A DNA stretch of 64,000 nt from Salvia splendens (GCF_004379255.2 NC_056042.1:11269901-11333900); one strand, 5' to 3'; counted from the first letter of the stretch, positions 23,645 to 35,679 are shown. A program made the numbers and translations. Notes: a model not told the origin generated them from the letters alone.

Positions 23645-25096
23645 TTAGTTTTTGCATAAGATTGGGGTATTTATGGAATTTTCAAAAGAGTGGGGTAATT
23701 TCTGAAATTTATTAGTGGCATGGGGTAAGTTTTGTAATTTAACAACAGTGGGGGGCTCTCTTATCAAAGAGTCCCCTTTACCTGAAGCCCTAGCTCGTTC
23801 CGCCTCCAGATCGTCTTCTCCACATAGCTCCTCACTCCATTCATGAATCACACTCCCGCTCCTTCCGGCGACCAAATTCGCCGTCCCGGTCCTATTCGTC
23901 GGTTGGGTAATGGCGGGGTCGGCTGAAATTGTTGACTGGATAGCTCCTCCGATGTCGCGGCCTCCGTCTCCTCCGAGTGCTGCAGCGGCATGCCCACCGC
24001 GGTTCCAGGGTGCCCGCGACGGCGGTGGCGGTTTACCATGCTTCTCCTCCCACCAATTGGGATACCCGATGAGTTCAAAGCACGGATCTTTCGTATGTTT
24101 CTTCCGTTTGCAATACGAACAAACTAGCTTCGATTTGTCCTCCTCATCACATCGGTTTGTTTGCTTTCTGCCATTACCGCCGCGATTACCACCCCGCGAG
24201 CCGCCGGTGTGGTTTTGCCACCCTCGGACGGCGAGGCCTGCCTCGATTCCTTCGGTTGCTGCTCCACCACTGTTCGCCGCCTGCAATACCCGGAGACGCG
24301 TCTCCTCCTGCTGGACCAGGTTATATGCGAAGTCTACTGAGGGAAGTGGATTTAATTTCAGTATTTCTCTCTTGGTTGATTCATACTTGCTATCAATGGC
24401 GTAGACAAATTGGCATAATCTCTGATCTTGTATAAATTTGTTGTGGATTTCAATGTCCTCTGGGTACTTCATTGGATTGCTCTGCCTTTGATCAATGGAG
24501 ATCCATATTTCTTGCAACTTGGTCCATATTTCGTCTAATGAGCTGCTCCCCTGTCTCAGTGTACTCGCTTTGAACTGGAGATCATACACCTGGATTCGGT
24601 CTCCTCCGCTCCCATATGTGACGGCCAACGCATCCCAGATGTGCTTGGCCGTCGGATGTTGTGAAATTCGACCGACTAGTCGAGATTCGATGTTTTGGGT
24701 CAGCCATGTAAACACACAGTGGTCCGCCTGTTGCCACTGCGTGAAGGCTGGATCGGTTCGTGGTGGGGGGGTTGGAACTCCGGTCACGTAAGATATCATC
24801 CCCCGACCACTTATTGCCGCCTTCATGAGTACGGACCAGAGAGCGTAATTCTCTCCGTTGAGTTTGTCCCCGCCGATGTGGAGGGGCTGTGTGTCTATTT
24901 TGTAAGACACAGCAGGAGTTTCTGGGGGGTTGTTTTGGTTTGGGTTCATCGCAAAACTATTGCGCATGAAATTGGCGAATTGCCGGGCAAATTCGTCCGT
25001 CATGGACTGGTTGGTAGTTTCTGTTAGTTTCCGATTTTCTTCGTCTGACATATTTGCTGGTACAGGTACAAGTACGGGAAAAGTAAAAGGTAACAC
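23645..25096 (-). CDS. Copia gag
   Basis: Capsid/nucleocapsid polyprotein of the copia element. Open for 483 codons; the Met at 25051 (MSDEEN) is a more likely start than 25096. The gag domain of copia type begins near IGGDKLNGENYALWSVLMKA (about residues 73-95). A Gly/Arg-rich stretch and a CCHC zinc knuckle (CSYCKRKKHTKDPC) follow near residue 330, then PNWW, typical for plant copia gag. It ends at a TAA that is a premature stop within the former gag-pol frame. Confidence 0.92.
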   Translation of the reverse strand: MLPFTFPVLVPVPANMSDEENRKLTETTNQSMTDEFARQFANFMRNSFAMNPNQNNPPETPAVSYKIDTQPLHIGGDKLNGENYALWSVLMKAAISGRGMISYVTGVPTPPPRTDPAFTQWQQADHCVFTWLTQNIESRLVGRISQHPTAKHIWDALAVTYGSGGDRIQVYDLQFKASTLRQGSSSLDEIWTKLQEIWISIDQRQSNPMKYPEDIEIHNKFIQDQRLCQFVYAIDSKYESTKREILKLNPLPSVDFAYNLVQQEETRLRVLQAANSGGAATEGIEAGLAVRGWQNHTGGSRGGNRGGNGRKQTNRCDEEDKSKLVCSYCKRKKHTKDPCFELIGYPNWWEEKHGKPPPPSRAPWNRGGHAAAALGGDGGRDIGGAIQSTISADPAITQPTNRTGTANLVAGRSGSVIHEWSEELCGEDDLEAERARASGKGDSLIREPPTVVKLQNLPHATNKFQKLPHSFENSINTPILCKN

Positions 25097-25150
25097 GGGA
25101 AAGGGCCGAGAAGGGTATCAAGGACGATGATGATACCTTTTCTGAGTCCA

Positions 25151-25167
25151 GACCCGCTCTGATACCA
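25151..25167 (-). promoter_or_regulatory. Primer-binding site of copia (tRNA-iMet)
   Basis: On the minus strand TGGTATCAGAGCGGGTC directly follows the 5' LTR. It is complementary to the 3' end of initiator tRNA-Met. Confidence 0.93.
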
Positions 25168-25395
25168 TGTCAAATGGTGTAATTGGCATATTGGAGAAGG
25201 GAGAAGACAATTGGTTTGTATTGAATGGGATGATTTTCAATTGTATAGAGAACCCTTTAAATAGGGTGTAGTAGCCAATGTACATGGTAAGATTATTAAT
25301 ACACAATATTCTCTCAATCATCTCAATATTCTCTCAATCACCTAATTGTGCTATTGATTCTAATTGCAATCTGTTGCAATCTTTCCTTTCTAACA
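25168..25395 (-). repeat. 5' LTR of the copia element
   Basis: 228 bp, partner of 20040-20267, with the target duplication GTAGT just outside (25396-25400). Confidence 0.95.
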
Positions 25396-25400
25396 GTAGT

Positions 25401-25659
25401 ACTGAGTTTTTGGGGGAAGTTGTTGACCTTACCCTCCTTGAGAACGTCTTTGTTATTCGTCTTGTAATTTATGACAAGAGCTTTCTGAGAGCCAAAGCAC
25501 ACATGCTCGTAATGGGGGAAACACATCAAAAACTGTGAACTATGTTTTGTAATTCTCACATACCTTGCCGTGTTGACTGTTTGAAACTCTCAATATCTGT
25601 GTGATAGATCCATCGCCACTCACGGGAAGTGTATTGCTGTTAGCAGGATCCAAGTGCAA
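25401..25659 (-). pseudogene. Gamma-adaptin-like ear-domain exons (AP-1 complex subunit gamma fragment)
   Basis: Two exons of what looks like the C-terminal ear of the AP-1 clathrin adaptor gamma subunit. Exon 25659-25564 encodes 32 residues containing NTLPVSGDGSITQ and SNSQHGK. It ends at GCAAG/GTATG. A 79-bp intron (25563-25485) ends CTCTCAG, and the next exon reads KALVINYKTNNKDVLKEG then VNNFPQ. These match what I know of the last residues of plant gamma-adaptins (…LEEGQINNFPR…). Upstream of 25659 an acceptor-like ATTCAG is present, but I find no further exons before 26300. The copia element sits just after the last adaptin-like codons. It is most likely a captured or decayed gene fragment. 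Confidence 0.65.
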
Positions 25660-26289
25660 CTGAATATAGGTATGGATTTTAATTTCTCTGTATTTTAGTT
25701 TCTCTTCGTTCTCTTCTTCTATTTTGATAATATGAATTGATTTGAACTTGAATGCAATAACTCAAACTATGAAAAGTATACTTTTAGTGCAAACCTAAAA
25801 ATATGTATTTTTTCTTCAAAAACCTATAATGAAATTGTTTTTGCAATACTGTTGGAAGTATTATTCTACTACATTTTAAGTTTGGCAGTACTGATAGAGA
25901 TGGTCTAAGCAAACACTTTTCATAGCCTCATACTTCAACTTCTATAAACAATTTCATAATACATCATTCATACTTCACGTATTTGAGCTTGTATACCCAT
26001 ATAACCTTGGTATCTCATGTCATAAAATCATCATACTTCTTATGTTACTTAAAACAAATCTCATTTTTCGAAATAAAAGAGCTAAAGTATTTTCCCTCGA
26101 AATTCAGAAAAACGATTAACTTTTCAAAAACATTTCATTTTTCATTAATCAAATCTTTTCATAAGTGGCTACTCATATTTTTCACAAAACATACGTCTTC
26201 ACCTCTTTGTTGTGGTTGAGCGTGACGAATAAGAGTGATTAGCTTTTGACTTTTAATATTATAGTCTAGTGGTACTAATTTACAAAAAG
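25660..26289. other. Unassigned stretch
   Basis: No exon, ORF or repeat that I can support. The sequence near 25900-26200 looks like the internal spacer of old Ty3/gypsy elements read on the minus strand, which would fit the next feature. Confidence 0.35.
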
Positions 26290-26370
26290 ACTGAAAAGGA
26301 GGCTCTTGGGTCCATATCAGAAAAGATATTGCTCTGATATCACTCTACCACGACCTCACTGACTAAGAAT
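26290..26370 (-). mobile_element. Relic of a Tekay-type LTR/primer-site junction
   Basis: On the minus strand GAGGTCGTGG…GATATCAGAGC…GGACCCAAGAG follows the same order as GAGGTCGT…GGTATCAGAGC…GGACCCAAGAG at the 5' LTR end of element E (31333-31390). The LTR would extend to the right but is interrupted by MITEs and eroded. Confidence 0.5.
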
Positions 26371-26476
26371 AGAAAGCTTAGGTTACCCTGACTAGGGGAG
26401 GATTAAAGGGAAACATTGTCACAATTGAACATAAACTATAATAACTTGGGACTGACTTGAAATGTCCTGGCATATA

Positions 26477-26964
26477 CTCCCTCCGTTCCCTCGTAGTTGA
26501 GTCATTTTTGCATTTTGGGAAGTTCCCTTATAATTGTGTCATTTCCGTATAAAGTACTCCCTCCGTCCTTGAAGAGTATACACTATTTTCTTTTTCGTCC
26601 GTCCCCAAAGAGTATGAACATTCCAATTGAAAACTCTCTTATATCTAATGAGGCAGGACCCATTCTCCACTAATAATAATTAAAAAAACTTTCTCTATCT
26701 ATCTCTCTCTTACTTTACCAATAATGCATTAAAACACGTGCCGAACCCAAAGTTCATACTCTTTGGGACGGCGGGAGTAACAATTACTAACACTTTTCTC
26801 AATCTTACTTTTCTTTATTCTCTCTACTTTATTCACTTTCTACTTTATTCTCTCTATTTTATTATATTTCTTACTTTTTTATCTATCTACGTAACACATT
26901 AAACATCATTTTTTTAAACACCGTGCCAAAAAGTTCCACCTCAACTATGAGGGAACGAATAGAG
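26477..26964 (+). mobile_element. MITE split by a Stowaway MITE
   Basis: Ends CTCCCTCCGTTCCCTCGTAG and CTCAACTATGAGGGAACG…, TA at 26475-26476 and 26965-26966. Same family as 12094-16435. This is the most complete copy, 267 bp without its insert. Confidence 0.8.
26557..26777. mobile_element. Stowaway-like MITE (221 bp) inside the previous one
   Basis: CTCCCTCCGTCCTTGAAGAG and inverse end TTTGGGACGGCGGGAG, TA on both sides (26555-26556, 26778-26779). Confidence 0.87.
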
Positions 26965-26966
26965 TA

Positions 26967-27330
26967 TAACATAGCTGATCATAAACTCGAGTTTAACATG
27001 CAGTAGAAGGGTTCAAGAGCGAATGACATAGACATGAAGACTTGATGCATTCAAAATTATACTATCAAAGCTTCTAGTCTCTACTCAACACCGGTCATCG
27101 TTATCACTATAAAACCTGCACATTTTTAAAGCATTTGTAGGGCTGATATACCCATTGGATACATGCCAAAATATATTTCATAAAAGAAGTTTTATCAAGC
27201 CATAACTGAGTAAGTTAAGGGTTTTATCTTAAAAGACCGGAGTACACTAAAACATTTCATTCATAGAAGTTTATTGATCAATCTAAGTCCATTCATCATA
27301 TGTACCATATCTAAACTTGTGTGACACTGA
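26967..27330. other. Unassigned DNA
   Basis: No gene or repeat recognised. Confidence 0.4.
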
Positions 27331-27435
27331 ACATCATATCAGTCAAAGCCGAGTGTCATATCAGTCAAAGCCGAGCATCATATCAATCAAAACCGAACAT
27401 CATATTGGATAGCCGACCATCATATCGGTCATAGG
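27331..27435. repeat. Degenerate tandem repeat, unit about 22 bp, 5 copies
   Basis: Units of the form CATCATATCAGTCAAAGCCGA at 27331, 27354, 27376, 27398 and 27418. The last unit supplied the target site of the hAT element. Confidence 0.75.
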
Positions 27436-28132
27436 CAATGTTTTAAAAACCGGATCGGACCGGCCGGTTTGACCGGTCGGACTGCAAACCGGTAGGTAAT
27501 CCGGTCCTGTTATACATTAACCATTAATTTTATCTACAAAAACTAATAATTCATTTTAATTTTATTATTCTTTAATATAATTATTAATTATAATATATAT
27601 AATTATCATCCTTTATATTTTAATGATGCTCTACTTACCACCTATATTATTATTAGTACCATATAAGATTCATTATTTACTATAAATAATTTTTTATATT
27701 ACATACTTAATTTATATACCCTAGCTATTGACATTAATGAATAATCTTATCTAAACTAATTAATAAGTACTTAATTCGTATTTAATTATATATTATTTTA
27801 CGAAATAAATTTTCTTAAATTAATATAAAAATTATCTATTTTAATACATGAAATTTTAAATATTTTATCTAGACTAACTAATATTAAATATATATATCTG
27901 AATATATTTACTAAATTTTAATATTATTTATATTTATACATCACTAATTATCTATAAGGTTTAATGTTTTGTGATATATTATTAATTGTAAATCATTTAC
28001 TAAATTTAATATATTTTTATATATATTTGCAACAGTAAAACGGTTAGACCGGTGGTTCGACCGGTTGGACCGGTTGAACCGTGAACCAGTAACGTCGCCG
28101 GTTCGCTTGCCGGTCCGGTTTTTAAAACATTG
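27436..28132. mobile_element. Non-autonomous hAT element, 697 bp
   Basis: Perfect terminal inverted repeats CAATGTTTTAAAAACCGGA / TCCGGTTTTTAAAACATTG and a perfect 8-bp duplication GTCATAGG (27428-27435, 28133-28140), the hAT signature. The termini are dense in ACCGG/CCGGT motifs; the centre is very AT-rich and non-coding. Confidence 0.93.
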
Positions 28133-28140
28133 GTCATAGG

Positions 28141-28508
28141 CGAGTTGTTCATAAGCCTATAAAAAAACAACGCATGGTATCACATAACATATGTACCATC
28201 CATTTCACATAGATACATAATTGAAATAAAATTCCTATTTAGGCAGCAAGCTCATAATATAATGTTGGATAGAAGAGCCCAAACGTAGCATTATTTTCCA
28301 CATCAACATGGTTTACACATAGTTCTTTACTTAAAAAAAGTTGCTCTCATTTTCTTAAATCCTTAACATGACTTTCCGTTTTGGTGTTTAAATAGCGTGC
28401 GGGAAAGACCTTAAAAGTTTTGAATGATGCTGGATTTGGAGTTTCTCCTTTCTTGGAGTTGTGCAGTGAAAGAGCAGGTTTGTGTCAGGTGTCGTGTCGA
28501 GCACAAGA
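28141..28508. other. Unassigned DNA, target of element E
   Basis: No ORF. The last five bases, CAAGA (28504-28508), should be the left target duplication of E; its right partner lies beyond the window. Confidence 0.5.
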
Positions 28509-31344
28509 TGTAACGCCCCACTTTTCGAACCCTAAGACGCTTGCATTAATTACTTTGATTGCCGCAATTAAATGACGAATTGTTATGTATTTGCGTTGGT
28601 GACCTAATTTTGATTTGACCGAGTCAAATTCGTTGATTGATGACGTGGCCTTAATTAATTGATGCGGAATGAAATATATTGTCGTAAATTATATTTTATT
28701 TCGGGGAGTGAGATTTAAATAGAATCATCAATTTTCATCTTGCCTTTTTATTTAGAATTTTCGACCACTATGAATTGTTGGAGAGGAACTCTATTTTTCC
28801 TAGATTTAATTAATTGCTTGGGATAATTATCCAAATTAAATCCAAAGCCAATTATTCTTTATTTCCTCCATGGAAATTTTGACCCCTATGACTTGTCTAT
28901 GGAGATTTTCGAAATCTCCTAATTTTTGGGAGAGGAGGAATTAATTATTATATAATTGATTCCTTACTTATTTCTTTCCATGAATAAATAATAAATATTC
29001 TAGCCAATCTTGCCTACCTTATTCCATTAGAGATTTGGGAAATTTTCCTTGTGGGAGGGGCTAAAATCACACGCCTATTTCCATATTGTGGGAGGATTTG
29101 TTATTAATTTTTCTGCTGCGTATTATTTTATTCTACTCCGTGAAATACTAAATAAAATCATAGGCTAATTAATTAGCCATGATTTTCAAAAATCTCACCT
29201 TACTACTCCCCAAATTCACGTTAATTCCCTCCCTCAAATCTCCCCTAATCTCTTTCAAATATTCATGCAATTAATTCTCCAAATCTTCCTAATTATTTGA
29301 GAGCCTATTCTAATCCTATAAATAGGAAGGGAAGACTAAACCCAAAACCTAAACCTAGCCCCCAAAACTCACGCCTCTCTCTCCCTCCACACGCCCATCT
29401 CCCCTCTCCAATCCTCTCCACTTGTTCTTCTACTCCACTCTTCCATTCTTGCCAAGAGTTGTTGAAGAATCGGGATTTATATCTGTTCTACCGATCGTTT
29501 TAATCAAAGAAGGTACAATCAAACCTCTATTCTTCATCCTCTCCATCCCAACTTTTCTTTTGTTTCCCTCATGCATCTAGTGAGTGTAGGGATTTCAAAT
29601 CTAAGGGTTTAATCGATGGGGAAACTTGTGTTTGTATGTGTGTATGCATTTTGAATGCAATTTCGTGAAGTCTAAATAAATCATTGGTGAATGATGTGTG
29701 ATATATGCAACCATGAGTGGGAAGGCTCTTTTAAGCATATGTGTGTGTTAGAAGCATGAAAAGGTTGTGTTTGAATGAATGAGGATAGAAAATTTTGAAA
29801 CATGAAAAACTGTAAGTTCGGACAGTAGGTTCCGACGCGTTTTTAACCAACCAAATGAACTCCTTTTTGTCCGATTCTTTTTTCTGAGTAAACTCCATGG
29901 TGTCTTCTGTGTTGTGTATGAATTTCAACCTATTTGGACGAAAGATGAATATTTGGTGAATTTTTGAAGTTAACTGCGCAGTTCTACCCGAAAATATTTT
30001 CCCGACCAGTAGGTTACGCATTCAATTCGACCAAACTAAAAAGGTATTTTGACGTGATTTTTAAAATGGAAGTTATTTGATGAGTCTACTGCAGTGTGGT
30101 AAAATTTTAGCCCCAACGGAAGTCATGTGAATTTTTAATGATTTTTACAAAATGATGTCGCAGTGCTGTCAGATTTCTATCTTTACAAAAGCAACTATGT
30201 TGTTATGTGAAATGATATACATGATTTATATAAATTCTTAAGAACCACTCTATGATGAAGTGATGTGTTATTCAAGGATGTATGTTATGGTGTGTTTCCT
30301 TTTGTCGATGGGGATAAAGGAAAAACGTGGGGACATGCATAAGTATGAGTCAATGTTTATGACTGATTGGTGATACATGCTATTATCAAAGGTGATAACT
30401 CGTGTACGAAGCGTGATAACAAAGGGAAAGAAGTACTTAAGGTCTAAACGGTCGAGGTGGGCTTTCTTTTAACTACGGACCATGTCCTAATTACTTTATC
30501 GATGGAAATCACTATGTTTATCATGCCGTGATTTGTTTTAACGTGCCTATCTGATGTGGATTTTGCAACTATTATTTAAATTGAATTCGGATCCTCGTAG
30601 GGCCGCAAACCCTACTTGGATTAGTGTACACCTATGGTAGATCGTGTGCTAGCGTACGGGCTGGCCGGTCTAGTGACCTGGTTTGCGGCCGCATTCCTTG
30701 TCATGTATTGGCAGATATGGCTAACGTCTATGGGAAAATGACTAATCAGTCGACTTTTACAATGGGAAACAATTTTGAGTGCCTCGGGCCTTTCTAAAGC
30801 TAAAACCCGATGGTTACTTACGTATGGCATGATAAATAACAATTTTTTTATGAAAATGTTTTCGGCATAAGTCCACTGAGTATTTTTTATAAGTACTCAG
30901 CCCTGCATGTGTTCTCCTTATGTGCAGGTTGAGCGGCGACGAGCGGTTGGCGGTGTTGAGCAAACTAAACAAATTGATAGTATTGTCTTGAAACTCCGAG
31001 TGTCGTCGCGTCTTCACACATGACTTCACTCTTTCTCTTGGTTGTTTCCGCTGCGATATTTCTTTTACTTATTAGCTATTGGGCTTGAACTTGAATTTGT
31101 TCGGTTATTGGATTTTTAAAGTCTTGTTGGATAATGTCAAACTCTTAATCTTTTCCTTGAATATTAATTTCCGGCCCAACTCATTATTTAAACCCGAGTC
31201 TTCATCTTGTTTTATACTTAATTACTCATTAATATGTTTGTCAAACCTTTTTGATGAAACCCTAGCCTATTTTCCTTGTTATATTTAAGTCTGTTTAAGT
31301 CGCGATCGCCACATTTATTATACCCTAGTATGGAGGTCGTTACA
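28509..31344 (+). repeat. 5' LTR of element E
   Basis: 2836 bp from TGTAACGCCCCAC to GGTCGTTACA. TATA box at 29317-29324, conserved 54-bp block at 30622-30675. Over the first 300 bp I count about 8 differences from the 3' LTR, mostly transitions. Confidence 0.93.
29317..29324 (+). promoter_or_regulatory. TATA box of E LTR
   Basis: TATAAATA, also in the 3' LTR at 40126-40133. It marks the probable R start about 30 bp downstream. Confidence 0.65.
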
Positions 31345-31347
31345 GTT

Positions 31348-31359
31348 TGGTATCAGAGC
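31348..31359 (+). promoter_or_regulatory. Primer-binding site of E (tRNA-iMet)
   Basis: TGGTATCAGAGC begins 3 bases after the LTR. It is complementary to the 3' end of initiator tRNA-Met. Confidence 0.88.
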
Positions 31360-31360
31360 C

Positions 31361-34300
31361 TCAGTTCTTTCCACTCTGGACCCAAGAGTCTTGTTGAGTC
31401 AAAGTCTATTCATGTGTAATTTGACAAATTGATAATCATCGAAGGTTCAACACCACGACTCGTCTCCGCCCAACTACGAAGAATGAGGTAACAAGCGTTT
31501 CAATAAATTTGATCTGAACCTGTGAAATATTGGAAAGTGTGATGGGGATATTCTTCTGGTGGAAAATGAAATTATTTCGATGGAAATCGAAGATAATATG
31601 ATGTCCTTGAAAATGTTGTTTGGAAGTGTGGGATGATGAAAATACATGGATATGAAATTGCTTAATACGACTATGCCAAAAATGATGAATACTGTTGTGC
31701 AAACCCCAATAAGGAAAAATCAGCGAATATGTGATTGGACCTCTATGGGTTTGGATAGATGAAATTATAAATGATTGAAATTACATGAATTGTGAAACGT
31801 GAAGTATGAGTGTGATTACTTGATTGCACTATGAAACAACCCCTGTGGGAAATAAGTAAATACTATGGCTTTTGGAAAAGGTTGTGAAGATATGAACCTG
31901 GAGACACTACGAGATTATACAATTGCTTTTGTTTAACAGTGAGGCATGATGGCGTTGAATGTGCTGGATATCGAAGCATGATTATGAACTTGTATTGGTT
32001 GATGTTGAGATTTTCTATTACGTCCACAAAACTGCAAATTTTACTTGAAGAAAATATATGTTGCTTCCATGAAAGACAAAATTTTATGCCTAGGCGGTTA
32101 AAATTTCATGACTATGAAACTGTGAGATGCAAAGCATGATACGCGTGTAGTTGCGAGTTGTGATTGTGATACAGATGAGCATGAACTGCATGATTTATGA
32201 AATGTTATTCCATGGATGATTGATTGACTGAGTGTTGCTATTCACATATATTAATGTACGATGTTTGTTATGTTATGGAACACCAAATGATTCATATGAA
32301 TAAATGTGTTGATTGTGCAATATATGTATGACGTTTATGTGGTGAAAATTCATGACCGATGAAGTACGATGTATCGTATAGAACCACTATTAAAGTGAAA
32401 TGTGGAACTTTTGAACCTTGTTGCAAACGCAGGAGCCATATAAAGCTCGAGTTAAGTAATGATCAGATATACGTTAAAGTACGAGGCTTCAAGCTATGCT
32501 TGAAATTAAAGAACGCCTAAGAGATAGGCCAGTTTGAACGTGCTAGAACTTAGTTGTAAGTTGACAACCGCAATATCACTTTCCTGAGTGATAAAACCAA
32601 CGAAAGTATATATTTCGAACTTTGGTATATCCTCACAATGGCGAGATCATGCCTAAGATCTAATAAAACTATGCAGTCTTGTATACCATGCCAAAGTGGC
32701 GATGCAACACAAATACGACGACGTTTACGACACCTTAAGACCGCGTGTACAACGGCAATGCATTTCGAAAACTACGTAGCATGGCAAGAAGACTTTGAAG
32801 ATGCGACCATCAAAAAAATATTATTAATTTCGACGATACGATGAATCTCAACTTGGAATCCACGATTTCATAGAACGATGTTACCATGTTCAGGCTTGTG
32901 AAAAATGTGCGAGGGAGTGCGACCCTCGTAGCTAGAATGAACGATTTTTTTTAAATCAACAGTACTTACTTGGATTCTAAGTTCTTTTCAGGACGTTTTG
33001 AATAAACGTGAGCCCTTGTCTATTTAAACACCTTGGTTGACTCCCAATTTGCAAGTAATGTCCATTATTTTTTTTCCCTATATCGAGTTAGGACTCACTT
33101 GTCTCGAAAGTTTGTGTTTGCCTTTGTAACGTTGGATAGCTTGATTGAGTAGTCTCATTTGATTCATCTTTCATAATGACAATATTTTGACCTTATGAAC
33201 TTCCGTCATTGAACTTCTTTCCTGAGGTTGTTTGCAGTTATGACCTTCAGTATGACCACACCTCCAGACATGTTTTCTTCAAAGGATGGAATATTCTTCT
33301 TGGAACTACTAGCTCACCTCTTTATTTTGTAACCATGTATGTGGCAAGTTCTTTCTTGCAGAAGTGAAATTCTTTTTAGCTCAGTTTCACTACATATATT
33401 GCTTCATACTCAATGATTTTTTTTCTTTCTGCAACACCAAGTTAAGGCTATCATGTTCTCTTATTCCTTAACGGGTTGATTGTGTTAAATTTCTGAAAAG
33501 TTCCATTCACTTTGAGTTGTCTTTAACAAACCCGCGAACCCATTGATGTGATTTCATCTTTTTCCAATAACATGATGTTGTTGAACCATCATTTGTACTA
33601 CTTCATGACATTTGTCTATGTATCTAAATCCTGTCGCGACTGATTATTTTAGGCCTTGACATGTTTGAACGATATCATTCATTGCTGTCCGAAATTTTTG
33701 CAAATTGTGATCTAGCAGTCGGCTATGGAATTTGAGAATTTTTGCAGTTTCATCCTATTTCCATGACCTATCTCATGTTCTTCCGAACTCTCATCAGAAG
33801 TAAATTCTCAAATCTCTATGGGTTTTATTTGATACCTCTAAACCATTTAATTCTTAGAATGGACGGGTTGAGTCCAATGGAACTCAATCATTGCATTGTT
33901 GTTCTTGTTTCCTTGATTAATTTTGGAGCCTCCCCGACTAAAGACATCCTTAGCAATGTTGCAAGAATTTGAAATCTGTTCATATCCAAGTAAGACTGTT
34001 GGGTCAAATTTCGAATCCTTGATGCTAGACAGTAGGGAAATGCAGTAGTCGACTCGGATATACACAAGGGATAAGTTTTATAGTCAGACATGCTAAAAAA
34101 TGACACACCAACCAGAAGCGTCTACATAACTGACGAGATACATATATGAGTGAATGATCGATCGAACGATAAGCGAGTAAAGAATATGAGATGTATTTAA
34201 GGTCACCATCGTGCGAGGAAATTGTGGAGGAAGTACAAGCCCCTTCATAGAGTTTATTGCACAAAATAAATATCGTCAACAAGAGAGAACATATGAAAGG

Positions 34301-34422
34301 TGACAAGAAAGAGCCACAGGATGACGAGACGATCGAGAAAAGAAATGTGTGATAATACCATGAATATTAGAAAATTGTGTGGGAGTTGGAAGACAAAATG
34401 AGGAGAGTTAATAGAAATTTTC
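31361..34422 (+). other. Leader and lost gag region of E
   Basis: Three kilobases where gag should be, but no ORF above about 90 codons and no gag motif (no zinc knuckle, no capsid block). The sequence is AT-rich with many GAAATT/ATGATG stretches. Either gag has decayed beyond recognition or this copy belongs to a gag-less, non-autonomous subfamily. Confidence 0.6.
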
Positions 34423-34638
34423 TTGGGAGAACTTAAGTTAGTCGCTCACAATTTGCAAGTTATGGCGATGGGGGATATCGACGTAATTCTAGGAATGGTT
34501 TGGTTAACCACAAATTTTTGCGACGATTCGTTGCAAGGAGAGACAATTATCTCTGCAAGCCCCGGGGAAGGTACCCACCATATACTATGGAATCTCGATG
34601 AACCGGCGAACATCTATCATCTCCACCCTCCAAGCTAG
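34423..34638 (+). pseudogene. E protease remnant
   Basis: Contains the end of the aspartic protease domain of Tekay-type elements (GDIDVILGMVWL). The catalytic D-S/T-G part upstream is missing, and the frame shifts before RT. Confidence 0.65.
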
Positions 34639-35378
34639 TACGATGGTAAGAAAGGGGCGTCCCACTTATCTTGCCTATCTACAAGGAGAGGAGGTAGGAG
34701 AAAGGAAAGTGGAAGATGTTGCCGTTGTACGAGAATTTCCTGACGTTTTCCCCAAAACTTTGCCTGGACCACCGCTAGATCGATAACTGGAGTTCACAAT
34801 CGACCTAGAGCCAGGGTCGGCGCCTGTGTCCAAGGCACCATACCGATTGGTTCCTAAAGAGTTAGAAGAACTCAAGATACAACTTCAAGAGCTTATGGAC
34901 CTGGCTTTCATTAGGCCCAGTGCCTCACCATGGGGCGCTCCTGTGCTGTTTGTCAAGAAGAAAGATGGGTCGATGAGGATGTGTATCGACTATAGAGAAT
35001 TGAACAAAATGACCCTAAAAAACAAGTATCCACTGCCGCGGATAGATGACCTATTCGACCAACTTCGAGGAGCTGGAGTATTTTCAAAGATGGACTTGAG
35101 GTCGAGATATCATCAACTGAAGGTCCGACAAGAGGATGTGCACAAGACTGCTTTTCGCACTCGTTATACCCATTATGAGAGTGTCGTGATGCCAGTTTTC
35201 ATGGACTTGATGAACCGAGTTTTCCACGAGTATCTCGATAAGTTTGTGTTAGTTTTCATCGACGATATGTTGGTATACTCGAAGAACGAGGAGGAGCATG
35301 GATGGCACCTGCGAACGGTGTTGGAGACGTTGCGGAAGAAAAAGTTATATGCCAAGTTTAGTAAGTGTGAGTTCTGGT
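34598..35378 (+). pseudogene. E reverse transcriptase, first part
   Basis: It begins with VVREFPDVFP, then a stop (34784-34786), then a clean frame from about 34787 with [29 protein letters not shown] and the catalytic box as FIDD (in [11 protein letters not shown]). The segment normally between VMP and [10 protein letters not shown] (the conserved PFGLTNAPA) is missing as a clean in-frame deletion, which by itself would inactivate the enzyme. It continues at 37102, after the hAT element. Confidence 0.92.
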
Positions 35379-35679
35379 TAGACGTCACCACGGTTCGGGA
35401 ACCGGCGGTTCACGGTTCGGAACCGCCGGTTCCGGTTCGGAAAAAATGGAACCGGAACCGAACCGGCCAAGGATCGGCGGTTCCGGTTCCGGAACCGTGA
35501 ACCGCCGGTTCACGTGAACCGCGGAACCGCCTAGGTTTGCCCGGTTCCGGGCCGGTTCATCCGGTTCGGCGGTTTTTTTTTTTTTTTTGCATTTTAAATT
35601 TGTAATTCAAGTAAAATATGTAGATATATTTGCATAAATAAAATTAGAATAAAGCGATGTTCAAATGTAATTTTATTGA

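Larger units (their letters stand above)
20040..25395 (-). mobile_element. Complete but defective Ty1/copia element
   Basis: 5356 bp with two 228-bp LTRs, perfect target duplication GTAGT (20035-20039, 25396-25400), tRNA-iMet primer site, polypurine tract and the copia order gag-protease-integrase-RT-RNase H read leftward. In-frame stops and one frameshift make it non-autonomous. The LTRs differ at very few bases, so the insertion is fairly young. Confidence 0.97.

Noticed and set aside
23910..24404. 164-codon plus-strand ORF
   Set aside because: Antisense to copia gag, Pro/Arg-rich because of the Gly-rich gag tail.
29297..29503. 68-codon ORF present twice (also 40106-40312)
   Set aside because: Present twice only because it lies in both LTRs of E; Pro/Ser-rich leader sequence with no domain.
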